Positions 1 to 6,395 of a stretch of 7,139 nt of DNA are shown here, in pieces. The stretch is taken from positions 1 to 7,139 of the forward strand of contig CAUDHE010000107.1 of the NCBI GenBank assembly GCA_958449275.1. Reading direction: 5' to 3'. Within the stretch, counting starts at the first letter, position 1, and the number at the start of each line of letters is the position of its first letter. The position numbers and the translations under genes are program-made. This DNA comes from an uncultured Alistipes sp. (GTDB taxonomy: Bacteria > Bacteroidota > Bacteroidia > Bacteroidales > Rikenellaceae). The notes beneath the pieces are model-generated. The model had not been told where the DNA came from, did no database searches, and saw only the letters and a program-made list of their open reading frames with translations.

Positions 1-726
1 CACCCACACGTCCGACGTGTCGAGTATGGCCACTACGGGATAACCCGTGCCCACCAGTTCGCCCTGCTCTGCTATGATGGTCGACACCTCGCCGTCGACG
101 GGCGAATATACCATCGCATCGCTGATGTACGACTCCACCTCGCTTATGGCGCCTTCGGCCTGAAGTACCTGAGCCGCTGCGGCTTTTTTCTCCTCCTTGC
201 TGGCTCCGTCCAATGCGAGGTCGTATTGCGCTTTGGCCGCCATTTCGGTCGCCTCCATGGCGCGGTAGTTGGCTTCGGCCTCGTCGTATTTCTGTGCGGG
301 AACAACCCCCTGCTCATACAGAATCTTCACGCGCTCGAATGTCTTTTCGGCGAGTTGCTTGCCTGCCTGCGCCTTCTGCCACATGTTGAGTGCGGCCTCT
401 TTCTGAGGCTTGCGCGCTCCGGCCAGGGCCTTTTCGTCCATTGCCGCCGCCGCGCTTTTCACCGCTTCGGCCTGACGCAGTTTGGCGTCCAGTTCGGGCG
501 TCGAGAGTACGTAGAGCAACTCCCCTTTCGTCACCTTCTGTCCCTGTTCGACCTTCATCTGCTCTATGCGGCCCGCTATTTTCGACGATGCCTTATAGCT
601 CGTGCACTCCACCGTACCCTGAATTATGGTGGGTTCGGATTTCTTGAGGTAATATCCTACCAATGCTACGGCCGCTATTATCACGACCAAGGCAATAATG
701 AGCCAAATGACATTTCTTTTTTTCAT
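1..726 (-). CDS. HlyD-family efflux adaptor (membrane fusion protein), 3' part missing
   Basis: Periplasmic adaptor that would link an inner-membrane export pump to the TolC-type channel encoded just upstream. The ATG is at 726-724 and the frame stays open for 242 codons to the left edge, so the C-terminal part is outside the window. Residues 1-6 are basic and 7-27 form one membrane anchor. Residues 38-75 are the first half of a biotinyl-lipoyl domain, with IAGRIEQMKVEQGQKV and KGELLYVL. Residues about 76-195 are Ala/Glu/Lys/Gln-rich, as expected for the alpha-helical hairpin. Residues 206-242 are the returning lipoyl half (YSPVDGEVS, EQGELVGTGYPV). There is no lipobox cysteine, so it is membrane-anchored rather than a lipoprotein. 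It starts 20 bases after the TolC stop, which implies co-transcription. In related Bacteroidales loci such a pair is often followed by ABC-2 permease genes; that is inference here, and an MFS or RND partner is also possible. Confidence 0.93.
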   Translation of the reverse strand, partial: MKKRNVIWLIIALVVIIAAVALVGYYLKKSEPTIIQGTVECTSYKASSKIAGRIEQMKVEQGQKVTKGELLYVLSTPELDAKLRQAEAVKSAAAAMDEKALAGARKPQKEAALNMWQKAQAGKQLAEKTFERVKILYEQGVVPAQKYDEAEANYRAMEATEMAAKAQYDLALDGASKEEKKAAAAQVLQAEGAISEVESYISDAMVYSPVDGEVSTIIAEQGELVGTGYPVVAILDTSDVWV

Positions 727-746
727 AATAGTACTCTTATGTCTCT

Positions 747-2210
747 TTAGTTGTTGTCGAATGTGATCTGTCGCGTGTCGATACGGCGCGCGTATGAAGT
801 AAATTCGTCGCTGACGCCCGCGGCCTCCAGCAACTTGGCCAGCGCCACGTCGTACGAGAAGGCCATCTGTATGCGTTCGGTGCGTACCTTGGCCAGATTG
901 AGTTCCGCGTCGATCAGTTCCGAAGCCGAACTCAAGCCGTTAAGGAATGCGGCGTTCTTGGCGCGCAGGTACTCCTCGGCGAAGCGTATCGACGACTCCA
1001 CCGATTCGAACTGGTTGTAATAGTTGAACAACTGGTTGTAGAGTTTTTCCACCAGCACCGATATGTCTTGCCGTGCCTTGGTCTCCAGTTGTTCGACGCG
1101 TCTGACGGTCTGTTTGGCAGCCGAATATTTGTATTCGCGGTTCAGACCGTCGAATATCTTGAAGCTCACGCCCACGCCCACGGCCCAACGGGGCAGCATG
1201 TCGGTGACTTGGTAATTGTATACCGAACCGCCGCCCATCGCCACGATCTGCGGGAAATAGTCCGAACGCTGGAGACGTACCCCCTCTTCGGCCAGTTGCC
1301 GTTTGAGCGTCACTTGGTTCAGCAGCGGATTGTGATTCGAAGCCAGCGATTTGTAATATTCCACATCCTCGATCTGCTGCACCACGAACATGTTCGTCAC
1401 GGGGACGTAATCGGTGCCGTCGGATGCGAGAGTGTTGTTGAGCGCATCTTTTATGGTCTCCAGTTGCAGTTGTGCGTTCTTGAGTTCGCGCTCGGCTTCG
1501 GCCATCTTGAATTCTACGTACAACCGTTCGGCCTTGGCCAGCATACCCTGCTTTTCGAGCGCTATGGCGTCGGTCAGGTGATGTCGTATGCCTTCGGCGA
1601 CCTGAGTGCGGACTCTTACCACCTGCGTGGCCAGTGCCAGGCCGTAGTAACGTTCCACGAGTTCCGAAATGAGCGCATTGCGTGTCTGCACGCCCTGCTG
1701 CCCTGCCGTCGATTCGTCGATCCGCGCGGCTCTGTTGGCTGCATTTATTTTCCCCCCGAGGAATACGGGCACCGTGATCTCGCCGCCCACGAAACCGAAG
1801 CTGCGGTTCTGCAAGGTGTATCTCCAGTCCAATCCCGCCACCGATCCCAGTGCGCTCTGTAGGAATCCCGCCATTTGCTGGCTTATGATTCCGTTCTGCA
1901 CACCCGTGGTTATCAGATCGCCTGCCGCGGATCCCACGGGCCCTTTCAGATGGTTGGCGTCGATGGCTATGTCGTCGCCCGCGTATACGTAGCTGCCCAC
2001 CGCATTGATTTTCGGCATGCGCAGACCTATGGTCGCCTGACGTTGGCGTTTGGCTGCGAGTTCTTCGTATTGCGAGGCCTTTACGGCGGGGTTTTCGGTA
2101 GTGGCTATCGATACGGCCTCTTCGAGCGACAGCATGCGTCGTTCGTCGGTTTGCGCCGATGCCGCGAGGGCTGCCAACGACAGACAAATCAAAATCGGAT
2201 ATTTTCTCAT
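747..2210 (-). CDS. TolC-family outer membrane efflux protein
   Basis: Outer-membrane channel with a periplasmic helical tunnel, the exit duct of a tripartite export pump. The protein has 487 residues, a normal length for the family. Residues 1-19 are a Sec signal peptide (MRKYPILICLSLAALAASA, cleavage before Q20). Two outer-membrane-efflux repeats are visible. The first begins at about residue 27 with LSLEEAVSIATTENPAVKAS and continues through KINAVGSYVY and the strand-like EITVPVFLGGK (144-154). The second begins at about 294 with NPLLNQVTLKRQLAEEGV, followed by DYFPQIVAMGGGSVY and the beta segment AVGVGVSFKIFDG (343-355), then long coiled-coil helices to about 465. The start is the ATG at 2210-2208, just before the hydrophobic core, and the stop is TAA at 749-747. 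It is the first gene of a probable operon with the downstream HlyD-family gene. The substrate cannot be told from sequence. Confidence 0.95.
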   Translation of the reverse strand: MRKYPILICLSLAALAASAQTDERRMLSLEEAVSIATTENPAVKASQYEELAAKRQRQATIGLRMPKINAVGSYVYAGDDIAIDANHLKGPVGSAAGDLITTGVQNGIISQQMAGFLQSALGSVAGLDWRYTLQNRSFGFVGGEITVPVFLGGKINAANRAARIDESTAGQQGVQTRNALISELVERYYGLALATQVVRVRTQVAEGIRHHLTDAIALEKQGMLAKAERLYVEFKMAEAERELKNAQLQLETIKDALNNTLASDGTDYVPVTNMFVVQQIEDVEYYKSLASNHNPLLNQVTLKRQLAEEGVRLQRSDYFPQIVAMGGGSVYNYQVTDMLPRWAVGVGVSFKIFDGLNREYKYSAAKQTVRRVEQLETKARQDISVLVEKLYNQLFNYYNQFESVESSIRFAEEYLRAKNAAFLNGLSSASELIDAELNLAKVRTERIQMAFSYDVALAKLLEAAGVSDEFTSYARRIDTRQITFDNN

Positions 2211-2235
2211 AATCAGGTTGCTTGATTAACGCCGA

Positions 2236-2267
2236 CAAATATACGCCCCTTTTTCAATTATAAGAAA
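2236..2267 (-). promoter_or_regulatory. Predicted Bacteroidetes-type promoter of the TolC/HlyD operon
   Basis: Read on the minus strand, TATATTTG (2243-2236) is a perfect match to the Bacteroidetes -7 consensus TAnnTTTG. Twenty bases upstream lies TTTC (2267-2264), one mismatch from the -33 consensus TTTG at the expected 19-21 base spacing. Transcription would start near 2230, leaving a leader of about 20 bases before the ATG at 2210. Confidence 0.6.
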
Positions 2268-2284
2268 ACCGATGACCGAATCGG
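2262..2284 (-). terminator. Weak possible terminator downstream of the phosphoesterase gene
   Basis: On the minus strand CCGAT (2284-2280) can pair with ATCGG (2273-2269) across a 6-base loop, followed by TTTTCTT. A 5-bp stem is short for an intrinsic terminator, and the element overlaps the predicted -33 region of the TolC promoter. Read-through from the phosphoesterase gene into the TolC operon therefore cannot be excluded. Confidence 0.25.
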
Positions 2285-2326
2285 AGAAAAGATTGCCGTT
2301 TTACGACATTTTGCTTCGCGTCGGAG

Positions 2327-2352
2327 TGCCGCAAACGTCTATTTTTGCGGCA
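2327..2352. repeat. Perfect 9-bp inverted repeat overlapping the phosphoesterase stop codon
   Basis: TGCCGCAAA (2327-2335) and TTTGCGGCA (2344-2352) are exact reverse complements separated by 8 bases. The element spans the last codons and the TAG stop (2341-2339) of the phosphoesterase gene. No T-run follows on the minus strand, so it is not a canonical intrinsic terminator. It could stabilise the 3' end of the mRNA or help a factor-dependent stop. Confidence 0.45.
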
Positions 2353-3583
2353 TAATGCGATATTTCAGGGTGATGAGCGTAATTTCGGGGCGCGCTCCGA
2401 TGCGCATGGGATAGAGCACGCAGCCTATGCCGTCGTTGACGTATAGTGCTCGGCCGTCCTCCTCGTAGAGTCCGCTCCAGCGCGGATAGACCAGGCGAGC
2501 GGGCGACACGCCCCGTTCGCCTGCGGGAAACTTCATCTGCATGGCGTGAACGTGTCCCGACAGAGTCAGGTCGGCGAGACGTTTTTCGAGTATCGGAGTC
2601 CACAGTTGCGGAATGTGGGCGAGGGTGATGTCGAACAGCGAATCGGGAACCGACGCGTATATCCCGTCGATTCCTGCTGCGGGGATGTGCTGCGAATGAC
2701 GGTTATCTTTCAGCCCCCGCGAGAACGATATGCCCGTGACGGCTATCGAGTCCGCGCCGCGGCGGATGTAGTCGGTGCGGTCGTCGAGTACCCGCCATCC
2801 TGCCTCCGTCTCCTTTTCGATCAGTCGCGCCGTGTTCTCTTCGGGCGTGAGCGACAGCGAGTCGCGTATGTAACATCCCGTGTCGTGGTTGCCGATCACC
2901 GAAAATACTCCGTCGGGAGCCGAAAACAGCGTGAGCGCGCGTGCGATCGGCTCGTCGATCTCGGTGTAGCGGATATTTACCAGATCGCCGCAGAACGCCA
3001 CCATGTCGGGGTGCAGCGAATTGCAGAGTTCCGCGAGGCGCGTCAACTCCCTTTGCGGCCGCAGCATGGTGCCTATATGTATATCGGATATTACCGCTAT
3101 CGCATATCCGTCGAATGCGGCGGGCAGACGGTCGGATTCTATCGTTACGCGCTTCACCTCGTAATCGGTGCGCGTGACGGCCATGCCGTATACGAACATG
3201 CCGACCATGACCAGACTTGCAGCCGCTCCGAGCACGCGTACCGCTCCGTTGCGCGACAACGCTGCAGCGAGGTTGAACGGCAAACGCGACACGGCCGTAA
3301 TCATATATAGGTAAAACATCCATGCCGAAAACATCATCACGCCCGTTGTGTTGTCGCGCGAGAAGATGAAGACCGCAGCCATGCTCAGGAACGGCAGCAG
3401 GTCGGCGGCGAGTGCGCATATGGTTATCGCCGTGCGGCGTTTGCGGTTTCGGTCGCCGAACAGACGTTTTACGGCCATGCAGTCCACGGCGATCATGGCG
3501 AGTGAAAAGAGAGCTATGAACCAGATCATACGATTGAAAATTTGCAATGTCGCTGAGCGTATCAAAATTCGCTCCTTTGGCAT
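2339..3583 (-). CDS. Membrane-anchored calcineurin-like metallophosphoesterase
   Basis: Predicted metal-dependent phosphohydrolase with about four N-terminal membrane helices and a catalytic domain, similar in plan to YkuE-type proteins. From the ATG at 3583 the protein has 414 residues. Hydrophobic segments lie at about 19-37, 50-74, 80-99 and 116-135. The catalytic motifs are in the family order: SDIHIG with D167 and H169, GDL with D200, GNHD at 231-234, LAHIP with H323, and GHVH at 343-346, so the two-metal site appears intact. The substrate is unknown; some relatives act on UDP-sugar lipids or other phosphoesters. A TTG further upstream (3607) is in frame but lies inside a promoter box, so I reject it. 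A third candidate, the ATG at 3529, would begin right at the first membrane helix (396 residues) and is almost as plausible. The gene is transcribed alone, divergent from the porin gene. Confidence 0.9.
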   Translation of the reverse strand: MPKERILIRSATLQIFNRMIWFIALFSLAMIAVDCMAVKRLFGDRNRKRRTAITICALAADLLPFLSMAAVFIFSRDNTTGVMMFSAWMFYLYMITAVSRLPFNLAAALSRNGAVRVLGAAASLVMVGMFVYGMAVTRTDYEVKRVTIESDRLPAAFDGYAIAVISDIHIGTMLRPQRELTRLAELCNSLHPDMVAFCGDLVNIRYTEIDEPIARALTLFSAPDGVFSVIGNHDTGCYIRDSLSLTPEENTARLIEKETEAGWRVLDDRTDYIRRGADSIAVTGISFSRGLKDNRHSQHIPAAGIDGIYASVPDSLFDITLAHIPQLWTPILEKRLADLTLSGHVHAMQMKFPAGERGVSPARLVYPRWSGLYEEDGRALYVNDGIGCVLYPMRIGARPEITLITLKYRIMPQK

Positions 3584-3604
3584 AGGAGTTGCTTTAATAC
3601 GGGG

Positions 3605-3612
3605 CAAAGATA
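3605..3612 (-). promoter_or_regulatory. Predicted -7 box for the phosphoesterase gene
   Basis: TATCTTTG on the minus strand (3612-3605) matches TAnnTTTG exactly. Initiation about 5 bases downstream would give a leader of roughly 15 bases to the ATG at 3583, or about 70 to the ATG at 3529. I see no good TTTG at 19-21 bases upstream, so the -33 element is degenerate or absent. Confidence 0.5.
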
Positions 3613-3620
3613 TGATATTT

Positions 3621-3628
3621 TAATCTTG
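3621..3628 (+). promoter_or_regulatory. Weak candidate -7 box for the DcaP-like porin gene
   Basis: TAATCTTG is one mismatch from TAnnTTTG and would give a leader of about 40 bases that is A-rich just before the ATG at 3676, as is common in Bacteroidetes. No -33 TTTG lies at the right spacing. It is only 8 bases from the opposing box at 3605-3612, so the two divergent promoters would compete for the same DNA. Confidence 0.3.
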
Positions 3629-3675
3629 CAATCGCTAAAAATTAGTCAGTCATTCAACCAAAATCAAACAGACTT

Positions 3676-5028
3676 ATGAAAAAATCAAGACTCCTGATCG
3701 CTGCCGTGTCTTTGGTGTTGTGCGCGCAAGGCGCATCGGCGCAACGACGCGGCTGGCGCAACGAGCGGTATAAGCCGACGGTGTACATGATCGCCGTCGA
3801 GCAGACCGATACCGTATCCCGATGTCCCGTGCAGCAGGCGATCGCCCGCAACAACATGGCCGCGGCGAGCGCCCGTCAGGATTTCGAGCAGACGCTCCGC
3901 ACCGGTTTCCAGCAGGCGCATAATCCGCAATTCGTGTTCGCTACCAAGAACAACAAGTTCGCGCTCGGTATAGGCGGTTACATCAACCTCCGCGCGAGCT
4001 ATGATCTGAAGGGTGCGGTGGACAACATCGACTTCATACCCTACGACATTCCCATGCAGGAGACGTATGCCAATCGTCAGCGATTGATGATGGATGCCAC
4101 CACGTCGCGTCTGTTCACCAAAGCCGTCGTCAATTCGGGCGCGTTGGGTCGCGTGGTCGCCTATGTCGACATGGACTTCCGCGGCGGCGAGGAGTTCAGC
4201 TATACTCCGCGTCTGCGTTCGGCCTACGTGTCGTTGCTGGGATTCACGGCGGGTCGCGACATAACCACGTTCTGCGATTTGCAGGCCGCGCCGCTGACGG
4301 TCGATTTTCAGGGTCCCAACGCCTATAATCTCAATTTTGCCGCCATGTTGCGCTACGAGGTCGATTTCCTGCAAGACTATTGTACCTTCGGCGTGGCGGC
4401 CGAGATGCCGACGGTGAGCGGAACCTATGACGAGAATTTCCGTCCCATATCGCAGCGCGTGCCCGATGTTCCCGTCTATTTGCAGGTCGCTTGGGGCGAG
4501 GATCGCCAAAGCCATTTCCGTGCGTCGGGAGTGTTCCGCAACATGTATCTGCACAATGCCGTCACCGAAAAGAATACGAGTCTCTTCGGCTGGGGCGTGC
4601 AGGCGAGCGGCCGAATCGAGACGTGTCCTTTCTTCACCGTATTCTTCAACGGAATCTACGGCGAGGGAATCACTCCCTACATTCAGGATCTTACGGGCAG
4701 CGGTCTCGACTTTACGCCCGATCCCGAAAACGCCTTGCGCATACAGACCATGCCCATGTGGGCCTGGCAGGCTGCGGGCCAGTTGAGCTTCATTCCCTCG
4801 AAATTCTGGATCTCGGGCGGTTACTCCACCGCACGCGTCGAGAAGCACCACGGCTATTATGCCGATACCGAGTACAAGCGCGGAAACTACATGTTCGGAA
4901 ACATATTCTATCAGCCGACCCCCAACTGTCGCATTGCGGCGGAGTATCTGCACGGATCGCGCACGGACATGAATTCGCTCAAAGGCGAGGCCAACCGCCT
5001 GAGCCTTATGATTCAATATAATTTCTGA
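3676..5028 (+). CDS. DcaP-like outer membrane porin
   Basis: Predicted beta-barrel porin of the DcaP family (trimeric outer-membrane channels for small, mostly anionic solutes). The protein has 450 residues. Residues 1-22 are a Sec signal peptide ending ASA, cleaved before Q23; C16 has no proper lipobox, so it is not a lipoprotein. Residues about 50-82 look helical (QQAIARNNMAAASARQDFEQ) and correspond in position to the N-terminal helical segment that precedes the barrel in DcaP. The barrel begins at about 95 with FALGIGGYINLRASYD, the characteristic DcaP opening, followed by IDFIPYDIP. Alternating aromatic/hydrophobic strands follow, and the last residues LSLMIQYNF end in the C-terminal phenylalanine recognised by the BAM machinery. 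The ATG is preceded by an A-rich leader. The gene stands alone and is followed by a strong terminator. Family assignment is from motif recall; the transported solute is unknown. Confidence 0.85.
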   Translation: MKKSRLLIAAVSLVLCAQGASAQRRGWRNERYKPTVYMIAVEQTDTVSRCPVQQAIARNNMAAASARQDFEQTLRTGFQQAHNPQFVFATKNNKFALGIGGYINLRASYDLKGAVDNIDFIPYDIPMQETYANRQRLMMDATTSRLFTKAVVNSGALGRVVAYVDMDFRGGEEFSYTPRLRSAYVSLLGFTAGRDITTFCDLQAAPLTVDFQGPNAYNLNFAAMLRYEVDFLQDYCTFGVAAEMPTVSGTYDENFRPISQRVPDVPVYLQVAWGEDRQSHFRASGVFRNMYLHNAVTEKNTSLFGWGVQASGRIETCPFFTVFFNGIYGEGITPYIQDLTGSGLDFTPDPENALRIQTMPMWAWQAAGQLSFIPSKFWISGGYSTARVEKHHGYYADTEYKRGNYMFGNIFYQPTPNCRIAAEYLHGSRTDMNSLKGEANRLSLMIQYNF

Positions 5029-5052
5029 CTTCGGTCGGAACTATTTTGCGCT

Positions 5053-5087
5053 AAGGCTGTCCGGCAGGAGTGTCGGGCGGCTTTTTT
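5053..5087 (+). terminator. Intrinsic terminator of the porin gene
   Basis: GCTGTCCGGCA (5057 region, starting with G5056) pairs with TGTCGGGCGGC (5071-5081) around the loop GGAG: eleven base pairs including three G-U wobbles, followed by TTTTTT (5082-5087). It lies about 25 bases after the porin stop codon and separates the porin from the CapA-family gene transcriptionally. Confidence 0.85.
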
Positions 5088-5093
5088 CGTTCG

Positions 5094-5165
5094 TTATCGA
5101 AAATGGAGCCTTAATATTTTGCGACTCGCGATTACAAGCCGAAATCGGACAATATCTTTCGATAA
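5094..5165. repeat. Spaced inverted repeat upstream of the CapA-family gene
   Basis: TTATCGAAA (5094-5102) and TTTCGATAA (5157-5165) are exact reverse complements with 54 bases between them. They lie in the otherwise featureless AT-richer spacer between the porin terminator and the CapA-family promoter. They could be regulator half-sites or chance; no other structure was found in this spacer. Confidence 0.25.
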
Positions 5166-5210
5166 AGCGTCGTCCGCCGTCGGCAGATGATATATTTCCG
5201 ATATTTTTTC

Positions 5211-5218
5211 TAACTTTG
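5211..5218 (+). promoter_or_regulatory. Predicted -7 box of the CapA-family gene
   Basis: TAACTTTG matches TAnnTTTG exactly and follows an AT-rich stretch (5190-5210). No TTTG is present 19-21 bases upstream, so the -33 element is degenerate. The box contains the in-frame TTG (5216-5218) that would otherwise be the longest possible start for the gene. Confidence 0.5.
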
Positions 5219-5224
5219 AACTTC

Positions 5225-6301
5225 GTGAAAACAATCTCCATCATATGGGTAATGTTGGCGGCGGCATTCGCGCCGTTGTCGTTCGCGTCGTTTTCCCGAA
5301 CGGGTAGCATCGTTGCGGAGCACGCGACGGCTCATGGGGTCAGGCGGGCGCGTATAGTGGCGGCTGGCGATCTGATGCAGCACATGCCGCAGGTGACGGC
5401 GGCCCGATGTCCCGACGGCCGATACGATTACCGAGAGTCGTTCCGACATGTGGCCCGCTATTTTCGTGAGGCCGATCTCGCGATAGTCAATCTCGAAACC
5501 ACCCTTTCAGACGAGGGGCCCTATTCGGGGTATCCGTGTTTCCGTTCCCCTTCGGCGGTGGCCGACGCCATGCGCGACATGAATATCGATCTGGCCGTCA
5601 TGGCCAACAACCACTGTTGCGATCGCGGGGCGCGGGGCATAGTCTCTACGACCGACATTCTCGACCGTCGCGGCATAGCACGCACCGGAGTATTTCGCGA
5701 CAGCCTCGATTACGAACTCAACAACGTAATCTATATGGAACGCGGCGGCATTGCCTTCGCCGTGGTCAACTACACCTACGGCACCAACGGCATTCCCGTG
5801 CCGCGAGGCACGATTGTGAATCTGCTCGATACGGTCGCGATGGCCCGCGATCTGGCGTCGATAGACCGCAGCCGCGTCGATTGCGTGATTGCCGCGGTGC
5901 ATTGGGGTAACGAATACGAGCGGCGGCCGAACGGCGAGCAACGGGCCGTGGCGGCATTTCTGAAGCGGCATGGCGTCGATCTGATCATAGGCAGCCATCC
6001 GCATGTGGTACAGCCGTTCGAGACAGAGTCCGACGGCGGCGTGACGCTCTATTCGTTGGGCAATTTCGTGTCGAACCAGCGGAAACGCTATTGCGACGGC
6101 GGATTGGTGGCGGTCGTCGACGTGACCCTTGCGCCCGACGGACGACTGTCGTACGATACGGATATCGTTCCCGTGTGGGTCATGTGCCCTGCCTATGCGA
6201 TCCTGCCTCCCGAGGTGGGCGATACGCTGGGCATGAATGCCGACTCGCGGCGCGCTTACGAACTGTTCATGGCCGACACGCGCGAGTTGCTGGGAATATG
6301 A
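5225..6301 (+). CDS. CapA-family (PGA_cap) metallophosphatase, secreted
   Basis: Member of the CapA/YwtB family of calcineurin-like metallophosphatases, named for poly-gamma-glutamate capsule synthesis in Bacillus; in Bacteroidetes the actual role is usually unknown. From the GTG at 5225 it has 358 residues. Residues 1-21 (MKTISIIWVMLAAAFAPLSFA) read as a signal peptide, so the protein is probably periplasmic. Family motifs are present in order: AAGDLMQH with D49 and H53, VNLE (88-91), NNHCCDRG with N129, H130 and D133, VHWGNEY (225-231), GSHPH (256-260) and YSLGNF (276-281). All expected metal-binding residues are seen. The start is uncertain: the TTG at 5216 lies within the promoter box, the GTG at 5225 gives the best signal peptide but almost no leader, and the ATG at 5252 would shorten the signal sequence and remove its positive charge. 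No capB or capC partner is next to it, so polyglutamate synthesis is not supported by context. Confidence 0.88.
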   Translation: MKTISIIWVMLAAAFAPLSFASFSRTGSIVAEHATAHGVRRARIVAAGDLMQHMPQVTAARCPDGRYDYRESFRHVARYFREADLAIVNLETTLSDEGPYSGYPCFRSPSAVADAMRDMNIDLAVMANNHCCDRGARGIVSTTDILDRRGIARTGVFRDSLDYELNNVIYMERGGIAFAVVNYTYGTNGIPVPRGTIVNLLDTVAMARDLASIDRSRVDCVIAAVHWGNEYERRPNGEQRAVAAFLKRHGVDLIIGSHPHVVQPFETESDGGVTLYSLGNFVSNQRKRYCDGGLVAVVDVTLAPDGRLSYDTDIVPVWVMCPAYAILPPEVGDTLGMNADSRRAYELFMADTRELLGI

Positions 6302-6330
6302 CTGCCGTTGTCGCTTTGCGCGGCCGCCGC

Positions 6331-6374
6331 GTTAAAATAATAACTCCTCTGCCTGTTTCAGGCAGAGGAGTTAT
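6331..6374 (-). terminator. Strong hairpin terminator for rubrerythrin in a convergent gap
   Basis: A perfect 16-bp inverted repeat (6340-6355 and 6359-6374) with a 3-base loop lies 21 bases past the rubrerythrin stop. On the minus strand the stem is followed by the T-rich tail TTATTTTAAC region (6339-6331). On the plus strand no T-run follows, so for the CapA-family gene, whose stop is 38 bases upstream, it would be at best a weak or RNA-stabilising end. Confidence 0.8.
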
Positions 6375-6395
6375 CGTCGGGAGCGTCATCCCCGT

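Noticed and set aside
226..750. 174-codon plus-strand frame opposite the HlyD-family gene
   Set aside because: The minus strand encodes a complete adaptor N-terminus with anchor and lipoyl motifs; the plus-strand translation resembles nothing known.
1068..1862. 264-codon open frame on the plus strand within the TolC-family gene
   Set aside because: Antisense shadow of a well-supported gene; no domain, no promoter or leader, and long only because of the GC-rich codon pattern.
940..2238. 432-codon minus-strand frame overlapping the TolC-family gene in another phase
   Set aside because: Very Arg/Gly/His-rich translation with no signal peptide, out of frame with the clear TolC-family protein.
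2546..3310. 254-codon plus-strand frame opposite the phosphoesterase gene
   Set aside because: Antisense to intact catalytic motifs; low-complexity Arg/Val/Tyr composition and no recognised fold.
3621..3675. Possible riboswitch or structured leader before the porin gene
   Set aside because: The leader is short and A-rich with only a 4-bp CTAA/TTAG pairing; no known riboswitch core is visible.
3685..5016. 443-codon open frame on the minus strand, antisense to almost the whole porin gene
   Set aside because: It mirrors a gene with a clear signal peptide and barrel motifs, has a His/Arg/Glu-rich composition typical of antisense frames in GC-rich DNA, and shows no recognisable domain.
5507..6004. 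165-codon minus-strand frame opposite the CapA-family gene
   Set aside because: Shadow of conserved motifs on the plus strand, with no independent support.
5225..6301. Poly-gamma-glutamate capsule operon
   Set aside because: Only the CapA-like protein is present; there is no CapB-type ligase or CapC/CapE-like gene beside it, so the family name does not establish that function.
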